From assembly GCA_023213395.1 (NCBI GenBank), contig CM041465.1, forward strand, positions 69,261,741 through 69,325,740: a DNA stretch of 64,000 nt. Reading direction: 5' to 3'. This DNA comes from Cycas panzhihuaensis (taxonomy: Eukaryota > Cycadophyta). Numbering within the stretch: position 1 is the first letter of the stretch; each line of letters opens with the position of its first letter. The notes under the pieces were generated by a model that worked only from the letters and a program-made list of their open reading frames with translations, was not told where the DNA came from and searched no databases. Shown here in pieces: positions 45,720 to 57,240 of this stretch. The position numbers were made by a program, and so were the translations under genes.

Positions 45720-46209
45720 ATCCTTGCTCTATGGGCACTTCAAGTGCCAGTTTTGCCCAGCTCATCTGGTCGTATATGAAGTCCTCATTTCCTCAACTTC
45801 TTGGTTCTCATATTGTTCATTAAAATGATTATTTTTTTAGGAGAATATTGATGCACATAAGGAAGATGGTCCTTCTACCACTGTTTTGTCTTTGTTAAAT
45901 GAAGGTGGAGATGATGGTTCTTCTATAATGGCTTTGCCTTTATCAATTTTGCTATCTTCAAAAGATGGTGTTGGATGTACACTCATCAGTTCAGAGTCAC
46001 AACTTGTATCATCCAAGGCTCTATTGTTAGCTTTCAACATTTGCAGTAATTTATGTTTGTCCCCCCCCCCCCCCCCGCCCAAATTTTAGAATCTGAACAT
46101 CATACTTGATAACATGATTGTAGCGGTGTGAGGGTACTTTGGAGTCTAGTTTAAGTAACTGATCCTTTGTCTCTGCAAAAATGACATCTCTGGTAATGAT
46201 GATTTTTCG
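45720..46209 (-). pseudogene. Copia integrase C-terminal linker with a G16 tract
   Basis: Ser/Pro/Glu-rich linker between integrase and RT. A homopolymer (plus strand C16, then G and CCC, 46061-46080) sits in it; the frames on the two sides differ, so the tract may have caused a shift. The related copy has C8A13 here and lacks about 110 bp. Confidence 0.7.
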
Positions 46210-46881
46210 TTATGAAGGTATGAAGACCTTATACCATTTCTTATCCATAGGGTATCCAACAAAGATGCCTTTAAGTGCCCTTGGCTGGAGTTTATTTCGA
46301 TCTGCATCTAGAATGTGGGCATAGCATGTAGAACCAAAAATTTTAAAATAGTGAATAAAGGGGGCTTGTCCTAACCACTTTTCATTAGGTGATTGTACTT
46401 CCTTTGATGGGCTAACAACATTGATATAATAAATAACTGTCCAGATTGCTTTAACCCATAGATAGACAGGTACATTTTTATATATTAACATAGCACGATC
46501 CATGTTCATGATTGTCCTGTTCATACGCTCAGCAACTCTATTTTGTTGTGGGGTACCTACTACTATTGTTTGATCCTTGATGCGATTGTCTCAAAGGTAG
46601 CTTTCAAACTCATGTGAGATATATTCGCCACCATTATCAGTTCAAAGACATTTGAGTTAATAACCTGACTCTTTTTCAGTGAGGGCTTTGAATCCCTTAA
46701 ATATACTGAATGCTTCATCTTTCTTGTGTAGAAAAGTTACCCATACTTTTCTAGTGAAATCATCAATGAAAGAGATGTAATATAGCTTGCCCTTTAGTGG
46801 AGGAATGGGCATTGGCCCGCACAAATCAGAGTGTACCAATTGTAATGGATGGCTTGATTTCCACTAACTTTTGGGAAAGGG
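46210..46881 (-). pseudogene. Copia integrase core
   Basis: Catalytic triad visible: HSDLCGPMP (Asp, near 46835), LRTDNGGEY region (Asp, near 46640; a stop and substitution lie close by) and the Glu of VAERMNRTIM (near 46540). YYISFIDDFTRKVWV and the C-terminal GSTCYAH, LKGIFVGYP blocks are typical of copia. One stop at 46657 and others break it. Same frame as the protease segment. Confidence 0.88.
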
Positions 46882-47517
46882 TTATTGATAAGATTTGGCA
46901 ATGATACAAGCTTCACATTTAAAGGGCTTAGAGGAAAACTTTGGAAGGTTTGGAAGAGTGTTAGAAAGATCTCTAAGTCTATTAATGTGAACATGGCCCA
47001 TGCGAGCATGCGAAAGAGATTTTAGTAACAATGTTGGATGGGTCAAGATAGAATTAAATGCAAATTCTTCATCAACACAAGGGCTATGGGTACAATGGGC
47101 TTCAGAAGATGGAGAGCCATTCAGTTGAAAGAGTTTGCGAGAGAGATGTCCAGTGAAAACCACCTGATTATTTGGAGAGTGAATGACCTTGAAAGTCTGG
47201 TCATTTGTAGTTACACTCAGATCAAATCCACGAGAAATAAGTGTGAATAAAGAGAGTAGGTTTTGTTTGATATTGGGTATGTATAAAACATCAAGCAATA
47301 TAAAATCTTCTAAGCCTAGGAGTTTCAGGCAAATGTTACCAATTCCTTCAACAGATTGTTGTGATTTATCAGCCATGTGAACAACTCCATCAATATTTGA
47401 GTCAAATGTTTGATATAGATTGCAATTGCATGTCATATGTTGAGTTGCTCCTATGTCCATGACCCACTGTCCATCAATTGAAGCCACACTATTGGCAATT
47501 CCAATAAGGCTTGGCAT
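46882..47517 (-). pseudogene. Copia protease and GAG-pre-integrase domain
   Basis: 211 open codons. Protease active site WVMDIGATQHMT (usual WxxDSGATxHM) followed by VLYIPNIKQNLLSL. The pre-integrase zinc region has HARMGHVHINRLRDL and CEACIIAKSYQ. Ser-to-Ile next to the catalytic Asp is unusual. The stop after SYQ (46882) separates it from the integrase core. Confidence 0.88.
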
Positions 47518-48655
47518 TGGTGAAGGGAATTCACAAGTGATATATCCATACCAAGCTTCAAATAATCTCTTTTGTTGGTCAACGACATTTGATGCTGAAG
47601 ATCCCTCAATTCTTTGAATGTGTGCTTGTACAAAACCTGCACCACTAAAGGATTCTTCATAAGTTTATTCAACATTGTGAGCTCTATGTTTTGGTTGGAA
47701 CTTGGCCAACTTATATATGGCTATTTTGCAATCTTTTGCTAAGTGTCCTTTATAGTAACACCAACCATACATAATAGTTTGATTACTAGTCCCTGAAGAA
47801 GTACTGGTTTGACCTGACTGTCTTGCTCCTTATTAAGGTGGCCCTTGGCCTTGAAACTACCGAGGTTGTAATTAAGGGTTTGATTGACCTTGTGGACGAT
47901 TTCCCATATTTCTTCCTCTTCCTCTTGCTCAGTTATTTCCTCTACCACAAGAGGGACCTTGATTTTTTAAGTAGCAAACTTTTTCTTCTACCTCAAGGGC
48001 TGCATCTGGAAGAGAGTCAGAGGCTACAAAGTTTGTATCAAAGGTCTTGTCAAATTCTATAAACTTCTCGGCAAGTGCTTTGAAGTTGAGTGTCTTCAAT
48101 GTTCCACTAGATTGAAGACTTCAAAGTAAGTTTTTATAATTGGGGACATGTAAACATGATTAGATCAAAAATGCCTAAGTAATACATTGGGTCTTAAAGT
48201 CTTTATCAATTGCTTGTTTGATTGGTCGAAGGAGATTTATTGTCTCATGAGATCGTCCCTTTTGCATTTTTAATTTGTTTATTTTCAAAACAAGATGAAC
48301 AAATTCTAAATCTAACTTTGTATCAAAGTTCTTTCTGAGAACTTCTAGGACCTTTCAGGTTGTATCATGTTCCTCTTCGTTTATCAAGTTGTGCAAGGAG
48401 TGATCAATGACCAACAAAATTCTTGCACGAATCTTTTCATCATCTATCTCCCATTGTAGTTTAGTTGCAGCATCTGTAGGAGCTATTAGGGCGAATCCAC
48501 CAGAAGCAGTTGTTGTAGACATTGTTGGTATGTTGGGTGTAGGCTGCAAGTGGGCTCTCCATAGGCCTTCATACTTTGCAGTATTTTTAATTCCAGTGTA
48601 CCATATATCCTAATTTTCTTTGTCTTTCAATATGCAGTTACCATTCTGCTTGAAT
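47518..48655 (-). pseudogene. Copia gag (UBN2 family)
   Basis: Decayed but readable: DIWYTGIKNT and LWRAHLQPTP at the N-terminus (48600-48545), KLQWEIDDEKIRARILLVI (48455-48400), then FDTKLDLEFVHLVLKI, an Arg/Gly-rich segment (RGRGNN, GRGRNMGN near 47930) and a knuckle remnant GWCYYKGHLAKDCK (47765-47725), missing the second Cys. At least six stops. Confidence 0.85.
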
Positions 48656-50659
48656 TAAGATGAGATGGTGATGATAAAGAAGTAAAAGAGATGATAGAAG
48701 TATATGCCACTCACACGTGTGGCTAATACACCTAGCGTAGCAGGGATGTAGAAATGATTGTTATGATGAGAAGTAAGCAATGATTAAGTATTTTTCAACA
48801 ATTATAAAAAATAAATATAAGTAATGATGTAAGAATGAGGCTTAATGTAGAGATGACAAAGAGTGGTGATGTGTCATGCCACTAACCTCTCACTTATGTC
48901 TAAATGTAGGTGAGGTTTCTGATGCCTAAGGATTTTAGTATATGATTAGGGCCTTCACTCGCGATACCCAAACCTACGCTTGGTGGTGAAATCCAAGTTA
49001 CAGTGGAGCCTAGGCACTCTCGGTCCTCACCTAGTTTACCAATGAGCAACTATATACCTCCTCTGAAGAGTAAAATGGTACTACTATCCCATGACTATGA
49101 CGGATATTAGACTAGGTTAATTTTAATCTTGCATTAAGATTTTTAGTTTTCCCATGTGATTATCAGGATTATCCCTGATTAGAGGCCATAGGTATGGCTA
49201 ACATGTCCCTCCACCACTATTCCAGTTAAGACTAGACCCAGCATGAAACTCACATCTCCCTTAGGGCCTAGACTTCGGCCAACCTTGGTCTATTTCAACT
49301 AAGGCGAGTGTGCACACAAGTCAGGAACTGGCGGTATAGATCATATAGATGAGATTCCTTTTAGGAATAATGTAAGATATTTTTGTATAACTAAAAACTA
49401 AAATGAAAAGTTATCAAATGTGCTTACTTACTTTTCGTGCTTGCTTCGTTGTTGTTGCTGCTTTTGTAATGCTTTATTGTTGTTACTACTTTTGTGATGC
49501 TTTATTGTTGTTGCTAATTTTATGATGCTTTATTCTATATATGAAAATAGAAAAAACATGCTAGATTTAGCGGGGGAACCAGATGTTGCTTCTGATCCAA
49601 GGTTTCCCTTGCTTTAGTACAATGTTTCTAAATATATTTTTAGAAGTTTTAATACAAAGGCCACAATGGGCTAAAAATCAGATCAACTTGCCACTAAAAT
49701 GATGATTTTTCTAAATCTATATACATGCTATTTTACCCTATTTTGTGATTTTTTCACAAAATTTACAAATAATGATAAATGAGTAAATTTTTAAAAAATA
49801 CAAATATGAAGTCCTAAATGATAAAATTTGAATTTATGATAGAAGGAAAAAGTGTTTAGAATGTTGTTTTTGATAGATTTATGAAGTCATATTTCAAAAA
49901 AGACATAAAAAACTTTTCTGCCCGAAAAATCACAAAAGCAAAATCCTACTAGATTAACTGTCTCAGAATCTGAACTTCAATATGTCAAAAGTTGTATTTT
50001 GACATGTACATTAACTTTCCCTTCTTCACCATCTATAAAATCTTCTAAAACATTACCCGAAATGCCCTTGCAATGTCCTTTGTGGGGTTGAGTAGGCAAA
50101 ATTAGCAATTGTGAGAAAACTGCATAGATCTCACTAATCAGTGGATGAAATTTGATGAGATTTATCTTAAACTGATCCTAATACATAAATCTACTAGATA
50201 CCTCAATAAAACTTTCAGATTTTTAGCTTATAATTAAAGGATTTCATTCAGAAAAGTGCTTTAAATCACTTATCCACAAATTTTACCCTTTTCTCACAGC
50301 CAAAATGCACTGTCACAAGCTGAATCTGAAGTTTCTCCAGAAGACAAAAATGATCCTCTAGTCAAAACAACCTTGTATGCTAAATTTTATTAAATTCTGA
50401 GATGGTCAAATTGTTTATGAAATTTTGGGCCTTTAATACTTCCGGGACTGTTCTAGAAGTTGAACGGCTTCAAAAACCTGTATTTTTCACCTCTGAATTT
50501 TTTCACACATAGAGAAAATAGCAACATGTAAAATACTATAATTTTAAGCTCTCAAAATGTTAAAAAATAATGAATTCACTCTCAATACTTCATATTGAAG
50601 GTGAAGGAGAGGTAAAATGACTCCATGCAAGTGGAATGGAGTGAATAGATCCCCTTCTA
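48656..50659 (-). other. Leader of the 43.4-51.0 kb copia
   Basis: No gene. Sequence is conserved with 60200-62139 of the related copy. It contains a repeated 'tttattgttgttgct' unit near 49450-49530, reduced in the other copy. Confidence 0.6.
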
Positions 50660-50671
50660 GCTCTGATACCA
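50660..50671 (-). promoter_or_regulatory. Primer-binding site, tRNA-iMet
   Basis: Reverse complement TGGTATCAGAGC, two bases from the LTR end. Confidence 0.9.
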
Positions 50672-50673
50672 TA

Positions 50674-50985
50674 TGAAGGAATGATGGATCTAGGAGATAA
50701 ATCACCCACATGCATATAATGGCAATGGAGAATGAAAAAGAAGATGAAACAAGATATGAGAGCAAGCTTAGAGGTGAGAATGAATAATAACTCCCTCCTT
50801 GAGATTTCACCTTTTATTATTGAGGGTGGGCATTAGGGTTAGGATTTTCTCGCCTAATGATATGAACCTGAAATTACATCTAAATGCACATAAAGTGCAT
50901 TTCATTTAAAGACTAATGCTAATAATATATCATAAGGTCACATAATTAATCTACACAAATGACCTTGATACATTAACATCTTTCA
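50674..50985 (-). repeat. Right (5') LTR of the 43.4-51.0 kb copia
   Basis: 312 bp, the same length as the left LTR; flanked by CATTA. Confidence 0.93.
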
Positions 50986-50990
50986 CATTA

Positions 50991-52429
50991 CATGGAAAAG
51001 TGAGTTGGGTATGAAGTGGCGATTATTTGAGGCTCTCTTGCATGCAATTGTATAAGAGAGTAAGTTGGGAGATGTGGGTGACATATAACAACTTGGTGCT
51101 CCTTAGAATATGACTTACATAAAGGAGATTTATGGGTAAACAAGAGGGCATGATAGGCTGAGAGAAAAGGGTGAGATGATGTACTTATTACATGTGAGTT
51201 ACATGGTAAGTTAATTGGGCGAGTTTGAGGGCAAGATGGGCATGTGTCAAGGTAGTGAAGTTCACTAATTAATACGTAGAACGAGAGAGGGTAAAGAAGG
51301 GCGAGTTATTTAAATACCTTAGTTGCAAGTATTGTAAATTCTACTACTATTGGTTAGTGTTGCATAGATCATTGCACAAAGTTTATATATGTATGATTTA
51401 TTAAATGAAATGAATTTGTTTATTATGATTATATTTGAGTTTTATTGCATTAGATGTGTATGAAATGATAAGAAGTTCAAAATGAGTTGTTGTCAATTAT
51501 GATGGACTGTTATACTTTGGTTAGTTGAACTAATGTTAACATGAAGATTTATGGCCTATTTGATGTTGGTTCAACGTGTATGCATACCTAAACAAGTTTG
51601 ATGTAGAACTGAGATAGAGTGATTTGATGAAATTTAAAGTATGAATGGAAAGATCTATGCTGAGAAGCCTTAATTTAGATTTACCTTTATCATGGTATGA
51701 GACAAGAGTTGGTTGTCTTGTGTACCCCTCTTAGGTTGTATTGCAGTAGGTACCATGATGTAGATGAGGAGGTTTGGTGCTTTGTATAAGTTGGCCTCCC
51801 ATATTTTATTGGCAGAAGTTGTAGTGGATAGGTATTTTATCCCTTATTGTGATTGTTTATGGCATTTATTCCTCATTAAGTATATATTTGGACCAAGTTA
51901 GAAGCCTTCCATTTTTTTTTTTTGGTACATTAGAGTATACACATCTTAGACGAAGATCGCAACAACAGGATTACAAGACCTTGAAGCCTATGGGATTGTT
52001 TAGCTTACAAACAATGTGATCTGCAAGGAGAATGCATTGTGATTAGTTTAGATGTTAGTTTGAAGAGTTGTTGAGGTATCATGCTAAGTGTCATCTGATT
52101 ATAGGTTTTATCCTTCATTGCTTCAATTTTTTTAGCTATTGTTTAGTAGGTGTGGAGGTTTGTTTGCCTAACATTATATTTGAGATGGAAGTAAGACCTA
52201 GTGGAAGATTTATGATGAGGAGCCATTGTTTGAAGAGACATGGATTACAACCCCATATTTCATTGATAGTTAAAAACCTATAAGATGGTTGAAGAATGAG
52301 GATTAGCATGTCGATCAAATCTCATAATAGACACCAATGTTCTAACGAGTGAATATTCATAATGGAAAGCTATATTGATGGAGAGTGATATATGTGGGAT
52401 TTAGGTCCTTTTCCTCCCTCAAGAACCTA
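50991..52429 (+). other. Interior of the outer copia, unassigned
   Basis: AT-rich. No gag, protease or integrase recognised; probably scrambled or deleted coding region. Confidence 0.4.
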
Positions 52430-52930
52430 GTCAATTTGTAAGTTGACAAAACTTGTTGTGCAAGAGATTTCATGCAGAAAGAAGTATTCAGGTATTAGGA
52501 GACATTTGCACTAGCCTCTATATTATTAATCTGTTTGATCCTTACTTTAGAAGCTTCAAATAATTGGATGTCATATCACATCATATCAGTATTCATTAAT
52601 AGAGACTTAAAGAGGATATTCACATGACTCAAGTGGCTTAACCTCTTAGTTTAGTCAAAGAAATATGGTTGAGTTTTATGGACAAAGTATCATGTGTAGA
52701 GAGAGTTATATAGTTACAGTGACTGTTGGAGTATTTCTAAAGAATCAAGCATATATGAGGCATAACACCATTACATCTTAGAGAAGATCATATTAGGAAA
52801 GATACAGGTTGAAGTTTATCAACACAGAGATCAACTTATGGACATGTTCACTAAGTTCTAACTGAAGATCGCTATATCGATGTTCATGCATATTGGATAA
52901 GGTTATCCTTAAGAGGGGATCTATTACCAA
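52430..52930 (+). pseudogene. Copia RT and RNase H remnants of the outer element
   Basis: RT piece: ARDFMQKE, ETFALASI, LEASNNWMSYHI and NRDLKEDIHMTQ (52460-52640), which line up with the LVAKGFxQ...FAP...WxIxQxDVxxAFLxGDLxEEIYM stretch. The catalytic Asp segment is lost. RNase H piece: KIQVEVYQH and LMDMFTKF near 52800-52855 (usual ADxxTKxL). A large deletion joins them. Confidence 0.75.
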
Positions 52931-52957
52931 GGATAAACCTTGATACCCCACATTCAC

Positions 52958-52969
52958 ATTAAGAGGGGA
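52958..52969 (+). promoter_or_regulatory. Polypurine tract
   Basis: ATTAAGAGGGGA directly before the 3' LTR. A second copy (TTAAGAGGGGA) lies at about 52908-52918. Confidence 0.85.
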
Positions 52970-53254
52970 TGTTAGAATATGTTAATATACTGACTAATGT
53001 AAATATGTGATATATGGAATATTCTCACTATGGGTGAGCTACTAGATGTAATTTCTATTATTTAGGACACTTTAGATCTATTAATATAAATTAAAGTCCA
53101 TATCTTATGTAACACTAGTTTTGTCAAAATGTGAATAAATCTTATTTTATGGATTTTCCATGGAAATCTAGTGTCTTGTATGTATGTATTTCTACTGTGA
53201 TCTACCTAGTGTGAGAGATTTTATCGATCCGTTTTACATTTAAATTTCCTGATA
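52970..53254 (+). repeat. Right (3') LTR of the 41.7-53.3 kb copia
   Basis: 285 bp, matches 41720-42019; it lacks about 15 bp near 53150. Flanked by GTAGT. Confidence 0.92.
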
Positions 53255-53259
53255 GTAGT

Positions 53260-53368
53260 TTTAAAGCCACAAAGTATTATTGAATCTTAATAAAAAATAC
53301 TCTGATGTAAGATAGTAATAGAATAATTATCAAGCGAAAACGATTACTAATGGAAGAGGCAACATAAG
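53260..53368 (+). pseudogene. Chromodomain-like end of the old gypsy pol
   Basis: VLKPQSIIES continues from 41719; after stops and shifts LMEEAT (usual LPxEEATWE) appears at 53347-53364. In chromoviruses this domain guides integration to chromatin. It stops abruptly at the LTR-like sequence at 53369. Confidence 0.65.
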
Positions 53369-53452
53369 TGTTATGATACTCTACCATATAAGGTTATCAT
53401 TTTCTTTTTCTATTTCTTTATGTTAATTAGTTATATAATTAAGTCCATAACA
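53369..53452 (+). repeat. Shortened LTR of the old gypsy
   Basis: Start TGTTATGATACTCTACCATA and end TTATCATTTTCT...CCATAACA match both ends of the LTR at 54938-62635, but about 160 bp of the middle is missing. A primer site follows directly. Confidence 0.7.
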
Positions 53453-53454
53453 AT

Positions 53455-53466
53455 TGGTATTAGAGC
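53455..53466 (+). promoter_or_regulatory. Primer-binding site, tRNA-iMet
   Basis: TGGTATTAGAGC two bases after the shortened LTR. Confidence 0.85.
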
Positions 53467-54930
53467 AACGATCTAAGAGGTGGCATCAAGGGTTTTGAAA
53501 GTATATCGGGGAGAATAAATATTGAAATTTTTAAAAAGTAATGAAAATTTTAAGATGAAATGGATTGTCTTATAAATTTTGAGTGGTCACACTATATATT
53601 TTGGGATGAAAGTGCAAAAATTATAGTAAAGTTAAATTTTGCCTACTTTCTATCATTGTATTTTTAAGACAGATCTACTACTTTAACTTCAAAGAGTCAT
53701 AACTTTGGCTATAAGTATCCAAATAACCTCATTTTTTTTTCTTATTCTATGCATTTTAGAATTTTCTTTTCAATGGAAGTAATTTGAGGTCAATTAGAGG
53801 TTGGAATAGAAAGTCATAGGTAATTTACCATCAGAGATTATTATAGTCCCTAAAACCCTAACAATGAATTTCTTAAAAAGGTCATACCTTTTGATCTAGA
53901 TATCAGAATTTGATTCTATTTGAACCATTAAAATCGTATTTTAGAGGCCATAATCTTTAAGTTATTTTTTTGAAATAAAGATTTAAAGTTAAAGGTTTTA
54001 TATTATACTTTCTTAGTCATTCAAATCTTGGTTACAAAACCATTACTCTTAAGGCCTAATATTTATTTTTGTATCAAATTTAAGTGATAACAGACTATAA
54101 ACATCCCTAAATCTCTCCTATATCCATATTATTATAGCTATAGAAAGATCCATACTTTGTATATTTAATGCGGATGGGACTCTTTCTGTAAAATACTAGG
54201 TTAGTGATATATATGCATATTTAAAGTCACTTGATGATGACTATATAAACAATAAATATATGACAAAAGTAGCCTTATTATATCTACAAGGAGAGGCTTC
54301 CCTTTAGTTTAAGGAGTGGTATAACAAAGTTGGTCTATTTAATTTATTTTTATGGTTAGAAATAACTATTTTTTTAAAATATGATACTTCTTAGTGGCAA
54401 AAGATGCAAAGCCTTAAGCAAGATAAACAAGAAGCTCACCAAATACTTGAGAGGCATAATCAAAAGATAAGACAAGGAATTCTTTCCACTCTATAAAGTC
54501 AAACATAATAGATGAATGATAAGAGAGAAATTAAACATCAAGAGTAAGTAACATAAGTTATTTGCCATGCCACACCATCATGTGTACCCAAGGATATGGA
54601 AGAAAATGCATCACCAGTGGTTGAAAGATAAACTAAAGTGGGACCATATCGGTGTGAGGGCTAATATGATAAAATTTATTAGGTAAGGCCCTTATCAACT
54701 ATATACACTAAGCAAGCATAATATCCAAGGTTAAGGTTTTAACATTGTAAATATCCAAAGCATATCAAAAGACATCCAGGATGTATCAGAATCTACTTGG
54801 AATGGATAGATCCCCATTCTATGTATAACTTTCCTGATGACCTTTATAAGACCTATTGATTGGATAATAGTAATAGCAAGTAGTCATATGTATCATTGTA
54901 TCATGATACTTTAAGGGAATATTTAGAAGG
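53467..54930 (+). pseudogene. Gypsy leader and gag remnant
   Basis: A leader of about 0.7 kb, then from about 54180 a gag core: KSLDDDYINNKYMTKVALLY, LQGEASL, FKEWYNKVG, LEITIFLKYD and QDKQEAHQILERH (54215-54440). The order (...YLxGxAxxWW...) is that of retrotransposon gag. The C-terminal part to 54930 is unclear. No pol lies between this gag and the next LTR. Confidence 0.75.
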
Positions 54931-54937
54931 GAGGGCA
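54923..54937 (+). promoter_or_regulatory. Polypurine tract
   Basis: TTAGAAGGGAGGGCA directly before the LTR start TGCTATGATCC. Confidence 0.7.
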
Positions 54938-55015
54938 TGCTATGATCCTCCACCATATAAGATTATTCTTCTTGTAATTATCCCACATGCATAAGTTTAA
55001 GAGATGGGTAGCCTT
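54938..55015 (+). repeat. Gypsy 3' LTR, first part (rest at 62469-62635)
   Basis: Split by the copia at 55016-62463. Joined length about 245 bp. Both ends match the shortened LTR at 53369. Confidence 0.75.
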
Positions 55016-55326
55016 TGAAGGAAGGATGGATCTAGGGAATAAATCACTCACATGTACACAATAGAAATGGAGAATGAAAAAGAGATGAAATAAGATATAA
55101 GAGAAAACTTGGAGGTGCGAATGAATAATTACTCCCTCCTTGAGATTTCACCTTTTATTATTGAGGGTGAGCATTAGGGTTGGGATTTTCCTGCCCAATG
55201 ACATGAACCTGAAATTATATCTAAATGCACATAAAGTACATTTTATTAAGAGACTAATGCTAACAATATATCCTAAGGTCACATAATTAATATACACAAA
55301 TGACCTTGATACATTAACCTCTTTCA
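55016..55326 (-). repeat. Left (3') LTR of the 55.0-62.5 kb copia
   Basis: 311 bp, TGAAGG...TTTCA. The purine tract TTAAGGGAGGGAT (minus strand) abuts it. Confidence 0.93.
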
Positions 55327-55834
55327 ATCCCTCCCTTAATGGTGGAAGGTCATTTTTGAGAAAATCTATTCTATGAGGTCTTCATTTGAGCCTCATTATT
55401 ACATTGAAATTCTAAATGACACTTTTATGGGAAAACCCTCATGGGGAATAAAAACCCACAAACTTTCTAAGATCTATAGCCCCTTTTATAAATCAAAATG
55501 GCTAAGGTGGCTCTTTGATGTAGCCTAATAGCCAAGTAACTTAAATGTGCAGGTTAATCTGCTAAGTCTCCATATCCCATTTAGTCATCCCCTATGCCCT
55601 TTTGGGTTTTCATAGGTTCTGATTTTCCAAAACTAGTACAACCTTTATCCTTTCGTGCCCACATAGGGTTTTCACAAAAAGGATAGAGCAGAGACTTACT
55701 CTTATTCTTCAGTGCCCACAGGGAATTTTCACGAAGAGAATAGAGTATGATGATCCTATTGCCATCTTTTTTGATTAGTTGAAGATGGAGGCCCTAAGGC
55801 CAAGCTGCCTTTCGAACTATTCAAACTTCACCTT
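55327..55834 (-). other. 3' untranslated region of the copia
   Basis: Same content as 43671-44176, including the repeated 'ggttttca' stretches. No gene. Confidence 0.6.
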
Positions 55835-56323
55835 TTACAGTTGTTTGGTGAAGATATCGGCCACTTGATCTATTGTGGGATAGTATTCCAGTTGAATTGT
55901 GCCATCATAAACAAGTTTTCTAATCTTGTGGACTTTCATACTTATGTGTTTGGTACGATCATAAAATATAGGATTTTTCATCATACAGACTACTGCTTGA
56001 TTATCTACATGAAGACTTGTAGGACTTATTTGGGTGATATTCAATGTTTTTAATAATTTTCTCAGCCATATCACCTCCTTACTCGTCTCAGAAGCAGCAA
56101 TGTATTCAACTTTGACAGTTGAATCTCCAACTATCTTTTGCCGTCTGGATCTCCATGATATTGGTGTTATTCCAAGAAACGTTACATACCCAAACGTAGA
56201 TCTTCCTGTATCTTTATCTCCTGTAAAGACTAAGTCTATGTATGTAGAAAGCTTAAAGTTTGAATTAGGTTCATATAACAGACCATATTTGCTAGTTGTC
56301 TTAAGGTATCTCAACACTCGCAC
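55835..56323 (-). pseudogene. Copia RNase H
   Basis: 162 open codons aligned one-to-one with 44177-44665 and of the same length. AYTD has become TYIDLVFTGD (the Asp is kept), with VKVEYIAASETS and LHVDNQAVVCM. It also follows a TGA in place of the conserved Trp, here followed by a second stop. Confidence 0.88.
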
Positions 56324-56332
56324 TACTGCCTA

Positions 56333-57240
56333 TCAATGATTCTGCTTAGGATTTGTCATGTAACAAGCAAGAATGTCGATAAAGTGTATAATATCTGGCA
56401 TTGTATTGGTAGTGTAGATGAGACTACCTACAAGTTTCCTATAGAGTGTTGCATCTGCCTCCCTAGTATTACCTTCAGCTGAGATTTTGGTGTTAGGGTC
56501 CATAGGTAACATCATTGGTCAAGCATCTTCTAACTGAAACTTGGTTAGAAGATCGTTGATGTATTTTTCTTGGGAGAGGAAAATTTTTATATTCTTTTGT
56601 GTTACTTCAATTCCTAAGTAATATTTCATCAAATCGAGGTCAGACAATTCAAACATTTTGCCAAGGTCCTTTTTCAGTTAGCTTATTACCTGTTCACTAT
56701 TACTTGTTACTAGCATGTCATCCACAAAGATTACAAGATAAGTGACTTTATCCTTATGGCACTTTATCCAAATCAAGCATGAGGGGCTTGTTTAAGGCCA
56801 TATAAGGACTTTCTGAGCCTGCAAACCTTATGCTCTTGACCTTCGATCTCATATCCTTCTAGCTAAGCCATATAAATTTCTTCTTCAAGATCTCCATTAA
56901 GAAACGCGGCCTTAATATCCAATTGGTAGATTTTCTAACCCTGTTGAGTAGCCAAGGCCATAAGAGTTCTAATTGTAGGCCATTTGGTTGTAGGTGCAAA
57001 GACTTTAGTGTAGTTGATGCCTTCCCTTTGTGTAAATCCTTTAGCTACCAACCTTGCCTTGTGTTTTTCAAGGGTGTCGTCTGATCTATATTTGTTTTTG
57101 AACACCCATTTATTTTGAACTACCTTTTTGCCAAGTGGTACATTAACGAGTTCCCATGTACCATTCTTGATAAGAGATTGGTACTCTTCGTTCATGGCAT
57201 TTCTCTAAACTGTATGTTTTACAACTTCTTGGTACAAGAG
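56333..57240 (-). pseudogene. Copia reverse transcriptase, deleted
   Basis: Open pieces 57195-56935 (MNEEYQSLIKNGTWELV to TLMALATQQG) and 56515-56333 (MMLPMDPNTKISAEG to DILACYMTNPKQNH) are in different frames. The stretch with IxFVDDMLVTS is readable near 56710. About 75 bp between the WFTKLSERM and KCHKD regions of the sister copy is missing at 56763. Not functional. Confidence 0.85.

Larger units (their letters stand above)
43359..50985 (-). mobile_element. Full-length copia retrotransposon, TSD CATTA
   Basis: 7627 bp with two 312-bp LTRs (about 5% different by eye), a perfect CATTA duplication (43354-43358 and 50986-50990), a primer site next to the right LTR and a purine tract next to the left one. 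Minus-strand order: leader (2 kb), gag, protease, GAG-pre-integrase, integrase, RT, RNase H, which is the copia order. Stops and frameshifts make it nonfunctional. The element at 55016-62463 is the same family. Confidence 0.93.
41720..53254 (+). mobile_element. Internally deleted copia retrotransposon, TSD GTAGT, hosting another copia
   Basis: LTRs at 41720-42019 and 52970-53254, a primer site TGGTATTAGAGC right after the left LTR, a purine tract right before the right LTR, and a perfect GTAGT duplication (41715-41719 and 53255-53259). The total of 11.5 kb includes the 7.6-kb copia at 43359-50985; without it the element is about 3.9 kb. Only pieces of RT and RNase H remain, so most of gag to integrase is deleted. 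Confidence 0.9.
32831..53368 (+). mobile_element. Old chromodomain-type gypsy element, heavily interrupted
   Basis: After mentally removing the insertions (33511-38231, about 39840-40703, 41720-53254), the plus strand reads through a decayed gypsy pol in the normal order: protease (33.1-33.5 kb), RT (38.5-38.9 kb), RNase H (39.2-39.6 kb), integrase (39.7-41.2 kb) and a chromodomain-like end (53.26-53.37 kb). Its 5' end was not found; the Tat element inserted upstream at 17328. It is the oldest recognisable layer. Confidence 0.8.
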
